Of a stretch of DNA of 64,000 nt, positions 1 to 9,219 are shown piece by piece. The DNA is from Candidatus Bipolaricaulota bacterium (lineage in GTDB: Bacteria > Bipolaricaulota > Bipolaricaulia > RBG-16-55-9 > DRXL01). Made by a program: the position numbers and the translations under genes. The stretch is taken from contig CALLJK010000012.1 of the NCBI GenBank assembly GCA_938091745.1, positions 1-64,000 on the forward strand. The letters are read 5' to 3'. Numbering within the stretch: the first letter of the stretch is position 1; each line of letters begins with the position of its first letter. The notes under the pieces are model-generated. The model was given only the letters and a program-made list of their open reading frames with translations, did no database searches and was not told the origin of the DNA.

Positions 1-1773
1 ACACTGATCTTCACGAACACCCGCGCGCTCACTGAGAGGGTCGTGCACACGCTCAAAGAGAAATTTCCCCATTACGTTGAGGTGATCGGTGCGCATCACA
101 GCTCGCTCAGCAAAGAGCTGCGCTGGGATATCGAACGAAGATTGAAGAACGGGGAACTGAAAGTCGTGGTCTCCAGCACGAGCTTGGAATTGGGCATTGA
201 CATTGGGTACATAGATTTGGTGATTCTGTTGGGGTCGCCCAAGAGCGTCACACGCGCGTTGCAAAGGATCGGGCGCTCTGGGCATAAGCTGCACGATACG
301 ATCAAGGGGCGCGTCGTCGTCACCGATCAAGACGATCTCGTCGAGTGCGCGGTGATGATGCGCAGCGCACTCCAGCACAAATTAGAGAAATTACACATTC
401 CCAAGAACTGTCTCGACGTGCTCGCCCAGCAGATCTTTGGGATTCTACTTGATGGCCCTATCTATGCCGATGATCTCTATGAGCTTGTCACGCGCAGCTA
501 TAACTTCGCAGAGCTTTCGCGCGAGCACTTTGAAAAAGTTTTAGAGTATCTCGCGGGTGAATACACGGACTTAGAAGACCGTCACGTCTACGCAAAAATC
601 TATTATGACAAAGAGACAGGGGCGATCCGCACGCGGGGGCGGCTCGCGCGTGTGCTCTATATGACGAACGTGGGCACGATCCCCGACGAATCGTATATCA
701 TTGTGAAAGCCGGCAATAAACGAATCGGTCAGATCGAAGAGGGCTTTTTAGAGATGCTGCGCAAGCACGACACGTTCGTGCTTGGGGGTGAGACCTATAA
801 ATTTAAATTCTCGCGCGGGATGACCATCCAAGTCGAGACTGCCCAAGAAGAGCGCGCAACCGTGCCCACGTGGTTTTCCGAGATGCTCCCGTTGAGCTTT
901 GAACTCGCTTTAGACATTCAGGGGTTTCGCTCTGCACTCTATGAGCTGTTCACACGAAAAGCTTCATCAAGTGAGATCAAAGAATTTATTCGTTCGGAGT
1001 TACAGCTCGACGCGCGCGGGGTTGAGTCGCTCTACAGATATTTCGCTGAGCAGCACCGATACTCGCGGCTGCCCCATCGGCGCAAGCTGTTGATAGAGTT
1101 CTATCACGAAGGACTGAAAACAATCGTGATCTTTCACGCGCTCTTTGGGCGGAGGGTGAATGATGCGCTGAGTAGGGCTTTAGCGTATCTCATCGCGCGT
1201 CGTGAAGATAAAGACATCGAGATCGCTGTCACCGATCACGGCTTTTATCTTGCGTATGAAGGCTCCGTCAAAGTTATGGAGGCGTTTGATCTCTTGAAAG
1301 AGCGTGATCTTCGGGAAGTGCTGCGCGACGCGCTGCGCGATACAGAAATTCTGAAGCGAAGATTCCGGCACTGCGCCACACGGGCTTTAATGATCTTGCG
1401 CAGCTACAAGGGGCAGCGCAAGTCTGTAGGCCGCCAGCAGATGAAAGCTGCGATCTTGCAGAACGCCGTCGAGCGCATGGACGAATACTTTCCCATTCTG
1501 ACAGAGACATATCGTGAAGTGATGGAGGACGCGATGGACATCGAGAACGCGCAGAAAATTCTAGACGAGATTCGGTCAGGGCAGATGGAGCTGGAGGGCT
1601 TTGTGAGCCCGTCGCCGTCGCCGTTTGCGCTGCACATCGTGATGCACGCGCGCTCTGACATTATCAAAGTCGAGGACCGCCAAAAGTTCTTGCAGAAGAT
1701 GTATGAGCGGCTTTTCTCCACCCTGGTGCGCCTCGAGCGCGGCCAGATCCGCGGCGAAGGAGATAATCGTTAG
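1..1773 (+). CDS. lhr: Lhr-type ATP-dependent helicase, C-terminal part (5' truncated by window edge)
   Basis: Frame 1 is open from base 1 (TLIFTNTRALTERVVHTLKEKF...); helicase C motifs SSTSLELGIDIGYIDLVI and ALQRIGRSGH, followed by an Lhr-like C-terminal region. Confidence 0.85.
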   Translation, partial: TLIFTNTRALTERVVHTLKEKFPHYVEVIGAHHSSLSKELRWDIERRLKNGELKVVVSSTSLELGIDIGYIDLVILLGSPKSVTRALQRIGRSGHKLHDTIKGRVVVTDQDDLVECAVMMRSALQHKLEKLHIPKNCLDVLAQQIFGILLDGPIYADDLYELVTRSYNFAELSREHFEKVLEYLAGEYTDLEDRHVYAKIYYDKETGAIRTRGRLARVLYMTNVGTIPDESYIIVKAGNKRIGQIEEGFLEMLRKHDTFVLGGETYKFKFSRGMTIQVETAQEERATVPTWFSEMLPLSFELALDIQGFRSALYELFTRKASSSEIKEFIRSELQLDARGVESLYRYFAEQHRYSRLPHRRKLLIEFYHEGLKTIVIFHALFGRRVNDALSRALAYLIARREDKDIEIAVTDHGFYLAYEGSVKVMEAFDLLKERDLREVLRDALRDTEILKRRFRHCATRALMILRSYKGQRKSVGRQQMKAAILQNAVERMDEYFPILTETYREVMEDAMDIENAQKILDEIRSGQMELEGFVSPSPSPFALHIVMHARSDIIKVEDRQKFLQKMYERLFSTLVRLERGQIRGEGDNR

Positions 1774-1782
1774 CAAAGGCGT

Positions 1783-1811
1783 TTGCCTTTCTCTCGCTTG
1801 CCCCGTATAAT
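1783..1811 (+). promoter_or_regulatory. Sigma70-like promoter TTGCCT-N17-TATAAT upstream of tatC
   Basis: -35 at 1783-1788, -10 at 1806-1811, exact 17-nt spacer; tatC ATG at 1838. Confidence 0.65.
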
Positions 1812-1837
1812 CCAAGCACGCCTAACGTGTACGCACT

Positions 1838-2722
1838 ATGGCCAGGAAGGACCCAAATCAAATGAGTCTTTGGGAACACCTAGATGAGCTACGCGCCCGC
1901 GTGATCTACTCGCTGGTCGTGATCGTCTCTCTCGCGATCATCGCGTATATCTTCCGTGAGCAGATTATGGCGTTTCTCACAGAGCCACTACGGACTATGA
2001 GCGGCTCGCGCGCAGAGCTCTCAAGATTGCTAGAGTCATGCCGTACCTTGCTCGTCAACCCTAATGCCCCTCAAATGTCCGAAGATCAATGGTCGAAGCT
2101 GGCGTTTGAGTGCCGGCGCTTCCTCTTCCACGGGGGCAGCTTAATATTCATTCGTCCTACCGAGGTCTTCTTCGGCTACATTAAGCTTGCGTTCTTTGTA
2201 GGGCTGTTAATCGGTGCGCCGTTCGTCTTGTATCAGATTTGGCAATTCATCGTCCCAGCGCTCTTTCCCCATGAGCGCAAATACGCGCGCTATGGATTTC
2301 TCGTGGGCGCAGGGCTCTTCTATCTTGGCGCGTTCGGAGCGCTCTTCTTTGTAGTCCCTGTGGCTTTACAGTTCTTGATCGGGCTGGGAGGGAGCTATCT
2401 CCAAGCCGCGTTTACGTTCGAAAACTACTTCTCTTTTATACTCTGGCTGATGCTGGGGTTTGGGGTCTCGTTTGAGCTGCCAGTGGTGCTCTTTCTGCTG
2501 GCGAAGATCGGCTTGGTCTCACACGCGTTCTTGCGGGAGAAGCGCAAATACGCTATAGTAATAGCGCTTGTCTTGGGAGCGCTGCTCACGCCTACCCAAG
2601 ACCCGTTCACCATGATGACCTTGGCGATCCCACTGGTCGTCCTGTATGAAGTGACGCTGTGGGTCATCCGATGGACTGAGGGCAAGACCGCCAGAGAGAT
2701 CGCCACAGAAAAGGGAGGCTAG
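1838..2722 (+). CDS. tatC: Sec-independent protein translocase TatC
   Basis: Starts MSLWEHLDELRARV after a short N-terminus; multiple TMs; FxxPxxLFPHERKYA motif. Confidence 0.95.
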   Translation: MARKDPNQMSLWEHLDELRARVIYSLVVIVSLAIIAYIFREQIMAFLTEPLRTMSGSRAELSRLLESCRTLLVNPNAPQMSEDQWSKLAFECRRFLFHGGSLIFIRPTEVFFGYIKLAFFVGLLIGAPFVLYQIWQFIVPALFPHERKYARYGFLVGAGLFYLGAFGALFFVVPVALQFLIGLGGSYLQAAFTFENYFSFILWLMLGFGVSFELPVVLFLLAKIGLVSHAFLREKRKYAIVIALVLGALLTPTQDPFTMMTLAIPLVVLYEVTLWVIRWTEGKTAREIATEKGG

Positions 2723-2725
2723 ACT

Positions 2726-3286
2726 ATGGGCGTCAGCGATCTAGGCAAGGGCAAAGTGATCGAGTACGAGGGCGAGCTCTGGATTATTGAAGAATATGCG
2801 CACGTGAAGAAAGCGCAAGGGCGTCCTGTAGCGCAATGCCGGCTTCGCCACATTAAGACCGGCAAAGTGATCCCGCAGAACTTTTTCGATTCGGCACCGG
2901 TCAAGATCGTTCAACTAGAAGAGCGCCCCATGCAGTATCTCTACAGCAGCGGGAATCTCTACACGTTCATGGACTCCGAGACGTTCGATCAGTATACGCT
3001 CACAGAAGAGCAAGTGACGGACGTCAAGCCCTATCTGAAGGAGAACATGGAAGTATCCGGACTCTTCTATCAAGGGACGTTTGTGAAGGTCGAGCTGCCC
3101 ATTACTGTAGAACTCCAAGTCAAACAGACCGACCCAGGCGTGCGCGGCGACACCGTCAGCAACGTGATGAAGCCTGCGATCTTAGAGACCGGCTTAGAAG
3201 TGAAAGTCCCACTCTTTATCAATCCAGGGGACTGGGTGAAGATCGACACGCGAACAGGGCAATACGTCGAGCGTGTCAATCGCTGA
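2726..3286 (+). CDS. efp: Elongation factor P
   Basis: Full-length EF-P: KVIEYEGELWIIEEYAHVKK...LRHIKTGKVI...; C-terminal TDPGVRGDTVSNVMKPAILETG...VPLFINPGDWVKIDTRTGQYVERV. Confidence 0.95.
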   Translation: MGVSDLGKGKVIEYEGELWIIEEYAHVKKAQGRPVAQCRLRHIKTGKVIPQNFFDSAPVKIVQLEERPMQYLYSSGNLYTFMDSETFDQYTLTEEQVTDVKPYLKENMEVSGLFYQGTFVKVELPITVELQVKQTDPGVRGDTVSNVMKPAILETGLEVKVPLFINPGDWVKIDTRTGQYVERVNR

Positions 3287-3291
3287 TCTCT

Positions 3292-3690
3292 ATGCGTTCT
3301 GAGCGTAAAATGGCTCAGCGAACTCGGTGGAGCGGTCAAGTCTCTATCGCTGAGGAGGTTATCAGCTCGATCGCGAGCATCGCTGCCCAAGAGGTTGAAG
3401 GAATCAGCAAGCTCAAGGGAACGGCGGCTGATGGATTGGCTGCCCTGCTCAATAGCGAGAAGCGCCGGGGCGTCGCAGCACAGCTCACCAAAGACCAGAC
3501 GATCCGCATTCGGCTCAAGGCCGTCATTCGCTATGGCTATCCCATCTCTGAGGTCGCTAAGAAAGTCCAAGCCAAAGTCAAACAAGAGATCGAAGGAATG
3601 ACCGGCTTGCGGGTCAGCGCTGTCGACGTTTATGTGCAAGAGCTCGATACTAGTGAGATGAAGTCGTTACCCAAGGAGGGGAAGCCGTGA
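3292..3690 (+). CDS. Asp23/Gls24 family envelope stress protein
   Basis: GQVSIAEEVISSIASIAAQEVEGISKL...; between efp and nusB as in Firmicutes (yqhY). Confidence 0.85.
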   Translation: MRSERKMAQRTRWSGQVSIAEEVISSIASIAAQEVEGISKLKGTAADGLAALLNSEKRRGVAAQLTKDQTIRIRLKAVIRYGYPISEVAKKVQAKVKQEIEGMTGLRVSAVDVYVQELDTSEMKSLPKEGKP

Positions 3691-4274
3691 AACAAACAAT
3701 CGATTATATCGCAGAGATTCTCTACGCTGGGGCATTTCTTGTGTGTTGGGTTGGAACAGCAGGGCTGTTATGGATCACCTTTGGGGTGGCTACGGCTCCT
3801 CCAGATAAGCTCTGGGAGATGTTCGTGGCGTTTATAAGAAGCAGTTGGGGGGTTGTGCTGCTCGACGCTTTTGCGTTGGTATTCTTTCTTGTTGGCTTGT
3901 ATTTCTTAGCCCAGCTCTTACAAGCACGGCGGCGCTGGAAGCGTATCCAGCATGAGAGCCCACGCGGGCCAGTGGAGATCTCGCTCTTTGCGATTCGCTC
4001 GTATATCGAGCGCATCTTGGCGTATGAGTTTGGGTTGCCGCGATATCGCGTAGCTCTGGAAAACACAAGCAATGGGCTGTACGTCTTTATTCGTGCCGAG
4101 CTTCCGGTTGGGCAGAACGTGCTCCATACGGCAGAGAGAATCCAGCAGACGGTCGAAGAGACCGTTGAGGACCGTGTGGGCGTGAAGGTTCATCGCGTGC
4201 AAGTGATCGCAGCGGGTATTACCAGCGAGACACCGGAAGAGCGCCCGCTCTTCGGCGAAGGAGAGATCAAGTGA
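3687..4274 (+). CDS. AmaP-like membrane-anchored Asp23-related protein
   Basis: Two N-terminal TMs then an Asp23-like domain; ATGA overlap with the next gene. Confidence 0.7.
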   Translation: MKQTIDYIAEILYAGAFLVCWVGTAGLLWITFGVATAPPDKLWEMFVAFIRSSWGVVLLDAFALVFFLVGLYFLAQLLQARRRWKRIQHESPRGPVEISLFAIRSYIERILAYEFGLPRYRVALENTSNGLYVFIRAELPVGQNVLHTAERIQQTVEETVEDRVGVKVHRVQVIAAGITSETPEERPLFGEGEIK

Positions 4275-4465
4275 TGGCGCGGCTCTCCCCCAGTGTCCTT
4301 GGGGCAATCGTAGGAGTGCTCGTCGGGTTGCTATGGATTTGGTTGGGTGTGCGATTATTTCTGATTTTATTCTTAGCTATGCTGGGATTTGCCATCGGGA
4401 AGCTCTTTGAGTCGGAGGAGTTGCGCGAACGGGTCCGCGAACTCTTCTTTTTCTTCTACCGATGA
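4271..4465 (+). CDS. DUF2273-like small membrane protein
   Basis: 64-aa hydrophobic protein directly after the AmaP-like gene. Confidence 0.6.
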   Translation: MMARLSPSVLGAIVGVLVGLLWIWLGVRLFLILFLAMLGFAIGKLFESEELRERVRELFFFFYR

Positions 4466-4860
4466 AGACATTGTCGCGCCGCGCCGCCCGCGAACGCATT
4501 CTCAAACTGCTCTTCCAAAGGGACTTTCGTGAAGAGGCCTTAGAAAAGCTCCTTGAAGAACAGCCCACCGACGACCCCTACGTGCGTAGCTGCATTCAGG
4601 GCCTAGAGGAGAAGCTCCCTGAAATCGACAGAATTATTACAGAGCGCGCGGAAGGCTGGCGTCTCGAACGGTTGCACTCTGTAGACAGGAATATCTTACG
4701 CTTGGCTGTCTATGAGCTTTGCTATCGTGGCGACGTGCCTCCCCAAGTCGTGATCGACGAAGCGGTGGAGCTCGCCAAGAAATACGGGGGCGAGCACTCC
4801 CCGGTCTTCATCAATGGGATCTTAGATCGTATCTGGAAGGAGCGAGCACAACGCTCATGA
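4462..4860 (+). CDS. nusB: Transcription antitermination factor NusB
   Basis: RRAARERILKLLFQRDF...DRNILRLAVYELCYRGDVPPQVVIDEAVELAKKYGGEHSPVFINGILD. Confidence 0.95.
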   Translation: MKTLSRRAARERILKLLFQRDFREEALEKLLEEQPTDDPYVRSCIQGLEEKLPEIDRIITERAEGWRLERLHSVDRNILRLAVYELCYRGDVPPQVVIDEAVELAKKYGGEHSPVFINGILDRIWKERAQRS

Positions 4861-5816
4861 AGATCCTAGTGACGGGCGGGGCAGGGTTTATCGGTTCGCA
4901 CGTCGTAGACGCCTATATCGCTTACGGACACTCAGTCACAGTCATCGATAATCTCTCGACAGGGTACAGGGAATTTCTCAACCCCAAAGCGCGCTTCTAT
5001 CAGACAGATATCACAGACCGTTCAGCCGTGCGGGAAATCTTCGCACGCGAGCAATTCGATTTAGTTAATCACCATGCAGCGCAAGTGGACGTGCGCGTTT
5101 CCGTCGCTGATCCCCTCGCCGATGCGCGTACGAACATCATGGGCCTGCTCACGCTGTTGGAAGCATGTCGAGAGTTTTCTGTAAGAAAATTTATTTTTAT
5201 CTCATCGGGTGGGGTCATCTACGGCGAGCCGGAAGAGCTCCCCGTCCCCGAAGATGCCCCCAAACAGCCGATCAGCCCTTACGGGGTCGCCAAGCTCGCG
5301 AGTGAATTTTATCTGCTCAGCGCTAAACAAACGTGGGGATTGGAGTATATAGCGCTGCGCTACGCGAATGTTTATGGGCCGCGCCAGACCCCCAAGAGCG
5401 AAGCCACGGTCATCAGCACTTTTTCGCGAGCCCTTGCTCGCAATGAGTCAGTGACAATCTTCGGTGACGGCCAGCAGACGCGGGATTTCGTCTTCGTGAG
5501 CGACGTTGTAGCAGCTAATCTATTAGCGACAGAGCGCCTCGAAGAGATCAATCGTGCCCCAGTGCGCTCGATAGACGACCTGGCGTTCAACGTTGGCACA
5601 GGGCGGGAGACGAGCGTGAATGAACTATTACAGCGATTCTCTTACACCCTGGGCAAGCAGTGTGATGCGCGTTACGCCCCACCACGGCTAGGGGAGCTCC
5701 GGCGCAATGCGCTCGATATCTCCAAAGCCCGACGACTCTTAGGTTTTATACCAAAGATCTCTCTCGAAGAAGGCCTACGTGTGACGATGGAATGGATACG
5801 GTCGACACAAATGTGA
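4857..5816 (+). CDS. NAD-dependent epimerase/dehydratase (UDP-glucose 4-epimerase family)
   Basis: MKILVTGGAGFIGSHVVDAY Rossmann motif; YGVAKLASE; start trimmed from 4719 to the ATGA overlap with nusB. Confidence 0.9.
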   Translation: MKILVTGGAGFIGSHVVDAYIAYGHSVTVIDNLSTGYREFLNPKARFYQTDITDRSAVREIFAREQFDLVNHHAAQVDVRVSVADPLADARTNIMGLLTLLEACREFSVRKFIFISSGGVIYGEPEELPVPEDAPKQPISPYGVAKLASEFYLLSAKQTWGLEYIALRYANVYGPRQTPKSEATVISTFSRALARNESVTIFGDGQQTRDFVFVSDVVAANLLATERLEEINRAPVRSIDDLAFNVGTGRETSVNELLQRFSYTLGKQCDARYAPPRLGELRRNALDISKARRLLGFIPKISLEEGLRVTMEWIRSTQM

Positions 5817-5857
5817 GCTTGGTTACAGACATCGTGCAATTGGCCTGTTATACTGAG

Positions 5858-5953
5858 ATCGAATCACCTCCTTGGGCTTGGCTGACCCCAGCCAAGCGAG
5901 TCGCAAACCCTCTCACCTCCTAGGGGCGGCCCCACAAAGGCCGCCTTATTTAT
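5858..5953 (+). ncRNA. Candidate small RNA with two CACCUCCU motifs flanking an 8-bp hairpin, ending in an intrinsic terminator
   Basis: -10-like TATACT at 5849-5854; perfect hairpin GCTTGGCT-gacccc-AGCCAAGC (5876-5897); ATCACCTCCTT (5863-5873) and TCACCTCCT (5913-5921); terminator stem at 5925-5945. Confidence 0.4.
5925..5953 (+). terminator. Rho-independent terminator
   Basis: GGCGGCC-ccacaaa-GGCCGCC followed by TTATTTAT. Confidence 0.75.
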
Positions 5954-5956
5954 CTC

Positions 5957-7057
5957 TTACACAAAGCTATGCAAGCTTGCGACAAAGTAGTTGATCCCGA
6001 TCCACGCGTAGAGCACCGCGAGATACCCTAAGACGGAGAGCCAGGCGACTAAGCCCCCACGCCACCCCGGATCGCGTGCGCCCCAGGTGAGCCGCGCGTG
6101 CATATAGACCGCGTAGACTAAAGCCGTCACCAGCATCGCTGTCTCCTTGGGGTCCCAGCCCCAGTAGCGGCTCCACGCTTGCTCGGCCCAAATCCCACCG
6201 AAGACCAAGCCCCCAATCGCGTAGAACGGAAACCCCAGCGCGTTGCAGCGATAGATCATCTCTTCTATGGGTTCTAGGCGCTCCCACGCGATGGGTTGGC
6301 TCTCCCGATGCACGAAGAGCAAGAGCCAGCCAAAACCAGCACACAGCACAGCAAAGAGCGCCACGGATGCGAGCATCTTCTCTAACTGCAATGTGGCAAA
6401 GAGCGGGATCACCACAAAGATAGTCGTCACGAGCACAGCGAGCAATGCTCCAAAGAGCAGAAAGAGTTTTTTCTCATAGCGGCGCCACAAATACACAAGC
6501 GTCGCACCAAAGCCGCTGGTGAAGAACGCGATCCCGAGCACCATAAACAGAACGTGAATGGTCAGCCAATAGCTCTGAAGGCTCGCGGGGACGCCCGTAG
6601 GAGCGCTGGGCGCAAAGCTCGGCGATGCAGCCACAGAGAGCATCACGAACGCCGCACCGGTGACGAAGACCCCAACTTGCTTGATCTGAAACCAGCGCTC
6701 CATCATAAGATAGATTAACGGGATGAGCCAAGCGAAGAACGTGAGCGTCTCATAGGTCGTCGAGAGGGGCAGGAAGAACGCTTTGACCCATTGGGAAGCG
6801 TTGCCCAGCTCAATCGCGCGGGCGATCACCCCTGCGGTAGAGATCACTAAGCTCATAACAAGAGCGCGGGTGGCCCAAGCGCCCCACGCGATGCGTGAGA
6901 GACCCCCTGAAGCGCTCGAAGCGACAATGCCCGGTGCTCCTGAGCGTTCCCCTTTGCCTGACGATACTCCCAACACGACATGGAGCAGATAGAACACGAA
7001 CGTCACGAAGTAGCTCACCGTGCTCAGATAGAAGAGCACCACGCTGGGATATTTCAC
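5957..7057 (-). CDS. resC: Cytochrome c biogenesis protein CcsA/ResC
   Basis: Haem-handling motif WSRYWGWDPKETAML; multi-TM. Confidence 0.9.
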   Translation of the reverse strand: MKYPSVVLFYLSTVSYFVTFVFYLLHVVLGVSSGKGERSGAPGIVASSASGGLSRIAWGAWATRALVMSLVISTAGVIARAIELGNASQWVKAFFLPLSTTYETLTFFAWLIPLIYLMMERWFQIKQVGVFVTGAAFVMLSVAASPSFAPSAPTGVPASLQSYWLTIHVLFMVLGIAFFTSGFGATLVYLWRRYEKKLFLLFGALLAVLVTTIFVVIPLFATLQLEKMLASVALFAVLCAGFGWLLLFVHRESQPIAWERLEPIEEMIYRCNALGFPFYAIGGLVFGGIWAEQAWSRYWGWDPKETAMLVTALVYAVYMHARLTWGARDPGWRGGLVAWLSVLGYLAVLYAWIGINYFVASLHSFV

Positions 7058-7076
7058 GATCTCCTCCTTGAAGAAT

Positions 7077-8489
7077 TTATGTGACCAACTCTGGCTCAGG
7101 ATGCGTCACGACCCCAAGCCGCTCGATCTCATCCCCAAGACGGCGAAACTCCTGCGCAAACGATCTGAGATTGTTGCGCACCGTCCCGGAGATCACGATC
7201 TCGCCCTCTGAAACGTGCACCCAGATCTGTCTGTGCTTGAAATACATGTGCACGAGCAATCCCAGAATTATAAAGAGAAAGCCGAAATAGACAATGGGGC
7301 GACCAGGGTCTTTGGTGATCTGCAAGCCCGTGAACTCCGGGGCGGTCATGCCTACAAGCTTAACTCTGTACGGCATCTCGCCGCTGACGCGGGCCAGCGC
7401 CGTCTCCCAAAACGTTTGCATCTCCGGGCGGGAGAAGGCCCACGTGCGCATGAGCCTCAGCCCTTGGGCGTCGTAGATCTCTACGAAGACTGCTGGGTTC
7501 TCTAGGCGTTGTGTCCGGCTATACGCGATGAGATTCTCCGTCAGAGCAAAATCGGGCAGAAACGCCCCGACCTTCACAAAGATATTCTCTGATGGGACTT
7601 CAAAGCCGTCGTCCACCGTGCCCACAAACTCGCCGATCTCTGTGCCGTTGGCACGAAAGAGCGCAAGCGTGACGCGCGCGGCCCCCTGCCAATCCGTCCC
7701 AAACGCCGACTGATAGAAATTATAGCCCTTGTAGCGCAGCGGCGCGTTCACTTCGATAGTCTTTGTCACGATCTCTTTGTCGTCCTCGATCACGGTCAGT
7801 TCGGTGCGCCAATCCATGACGCGCTCGGAGTTCTTGTAATTTTCACTCCAAAATCTCTTGACCCTCACGGCGAAGTCTGCGCCCGGGAGGTTGATAGTAT
7901 CCCCCTGATGGGCGATCTCAAAAGTCCGATACCCAAAGAGCATGGTCACCAGCCCGCCCACTATGACAATCAGCAGACTGATGTGAAAGATATCAATGCC
8001 GAAGCGTTCCCAACGCCATTTTTCTGCGAGAATCTGGGAATTCTGCTCGCGCACGCGATAGCCATGACGCTCAAGCAGCGCGCGAATCCTTCTAGGGGCG
8101 TCAGAGCAGACAGAGCCAGAGAGCACATACGAGTGCTCGAAGCGCCGCAGGCCCTCTGGGGGAATAAAGCTCATCGGGAGCTTCCAGTAGCGCCACGACG
8201 CGCTGAGTCTTTTGAGAGTGCACGCGGAGAGATTGAGCGTAAAGAGCGCCATGAGGAAGAGAAAGTACCACGACCCGAAGATGTTCGTGAGCTGAAGCTT
8301 TTTGAGGGTATTGTAGCCCTCGACGCCGTAGCGCGCGATGTAATCGACTTCGCGAGTAAACGTCTCTTGAGGGATGAGCGTGCCCACAAGCGCTAGCAGT
8401 GCGATGAGCGATATTAAGACGATGGCAAGCGTGATGGACGTGAAGAAGCTATACAGATCGTGCGCGATCTCTCGAAAGAATGCCCTCAT
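7077..8489 (-). CDS. resB: Cytochrome c biogenesis protein ResB/Ccs1
   Basis: N-terminal TMs, large periplasmic domain, APLRYKGYNFYQSAFG; operon with resC and resA. Confidence 0.9.
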   Translation of the reverse strand: MRAFFREIAHDLYSFFTSITLAIVLISLIALLALVGTLIPQETFTREVDYIARYGVEGYNTLKKLQLTNIFGSWYFLFLMALFTLNLSACTLKRLSASWRYWKLPMSFIPPEGLRRFEHSYVLSGSVCSDAPRRIRALLERHGYRVREQNSQILAEKWRWERFGIDIFHISLLIVIVGGLVTMLFGYRTFEIAHQGDTINLPGADFAVRVKRFWSENYKNSERVMDWRTELTVIEDDKEIVTKTIEVNAPLRYKGYNFYQSAFGTDWQGAARVTLALFRANGTEIGEFVGTVDDGFEVPSENIFVKVGAFLPDFALTENLIAYSRTQRLENPAVFVEIYDAQGLRLMRTWAFSRPEMQTFWETALARVSGEMPYRVKLVGMTAPEFTGLQITKDPGRPIVYFGFLFIILGLLVHMYFKHRQIWVHVSEGEIVISGTVRNNLRSFAQEFRRLGDEIERLGVVTHPEPELVT

Positions 8490-8496
8490 AGCGAAG

Positions 8497-9135
8497 CTAC
8501 TGCGAGTCCAAGGCTCGCGTGGTCTTTTCGAACGCTTTGATCATATCGGCGACGCTCATCAAGCCGAGCCACTTGCCGCGAATGATCCCGTCCTCGTCAA
8601 TGAAGAAGCTCGTGGGCAGGCCCGTCAGCTCGTAGAGCACGAAGACTTTCCCGTTCGTATCGAGCAGGTTCGTATACGTGATCCCGTATTGACTCAGAAA
8701 CTCTTGCACGGTGTTGGGCTGATCGTTCCAGTTGATCCCGACGACGTGAATTTTCTCACCGTATTGGCTGAAAAACTCTTGGAGATCGGGCATCTCTTTG
8801 CGACACGGGGGGCACAAGCTTGCCCAAAAATTGAGCAAGACGGGCTTGCCGCGCAGCGCGCTCAGTCTCACACTGTGCCCATGTGTGTCTTGCAGTTCGA
8901 AGTCTGGGGCGCGAAAGCCCAACGCCGGGCGCTCCTCATCGAAATGCAGCTCAGCGTTCTTATCGAGAAAGACCCCTTGCTTAAACTTCAGGACAAACTC
9001 ATTGATTTGATCTTCGCGCCGCAGGGCACCGGGGGTCTGTGGGCCGGGATTGTAGAAAAAATACGAGTGGGTGATCAAGCCGAGCCATCCTAATCCCGCC
9101 AGAACGAGTACGCCAACGAACAGCCTTTGCGCCAT
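8497..9135 (-). CDS. resA: TlpA/ResA-like thioredoxin-fold thiol-disulfide oxidoreductase
   Basis: CPPC active site (WASLCPPCRKEMPD); start trimmed to MAQRLFVGVLVLAGLG TM anchor. Confidence 0.85.
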   Translation of the reverse strand: MAQRLFVGVLVLAGLGWLGLITHSYFFYNPGPQTPGALRREDQINEFVLKFKQGVFLDKNAELHFDEERPALGFRAPDFELQDTHGHSVRLSALRGKPVLLNFWASLCPPCRKEMPDLQEFFSQYGEKIHVVGINWNDQPNTVQEFLSQYGITYTNLLDTNGKVFVLYELTGLPTSFFIDEDGIIRGKWLGLMSVADMIKAFEKTTRALDSQ

Positions 9136-9145
9136 CGCAAGAGAG

Positions 9146-9174
9146 ATTATACTGGGTGCAGCACACTCGATCAA
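9146..9174 (-). promoter_or_regulatory. Promoter TTGATC-N17-TATAAT for resA
   Basis: Exact 17-nt spacer on the minus strand; perfect -10. Confidence 0.6.
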
Positions 9175-9179
9175 GGTAT

Positions 9180-9208
9180 TTGAAAAGACCCCCGTGCTTC
9201 GGTAAACT
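9180..9208 (+). promoter_or_regulatory. Promoter TTGAAA-N17-TAAACT for yidC
   Basis: Exact 17-nt spacer; ATG at 9220. Confidence 0.55.
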
Positions 9209-9219
9209 AAGTAACTGTC

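Noticed and set aside
1773-1800. AAAGGC-GTTT-GCCTTT hairpin after lhr as a strong terminator
   Set aside because: Small stem overlapping the tatC -35; possible but weak, so not listed as a feature.
3070-3639. 189-aa minus ORF opposite efp/Asp23
   Set aside because: Antisense to well supported genes; no recognisable motif.
5821-5945. tRNA-like gene in the intergenic region
   Set aside because: Has GATCGAATC resembling a T-loop but no acceptor stem or anticodon arm.
8374-9093. 239-aa plus ORF opposite resA/resB
   Set aside because: Mirror frame of the strongly supported minus-strand resA.
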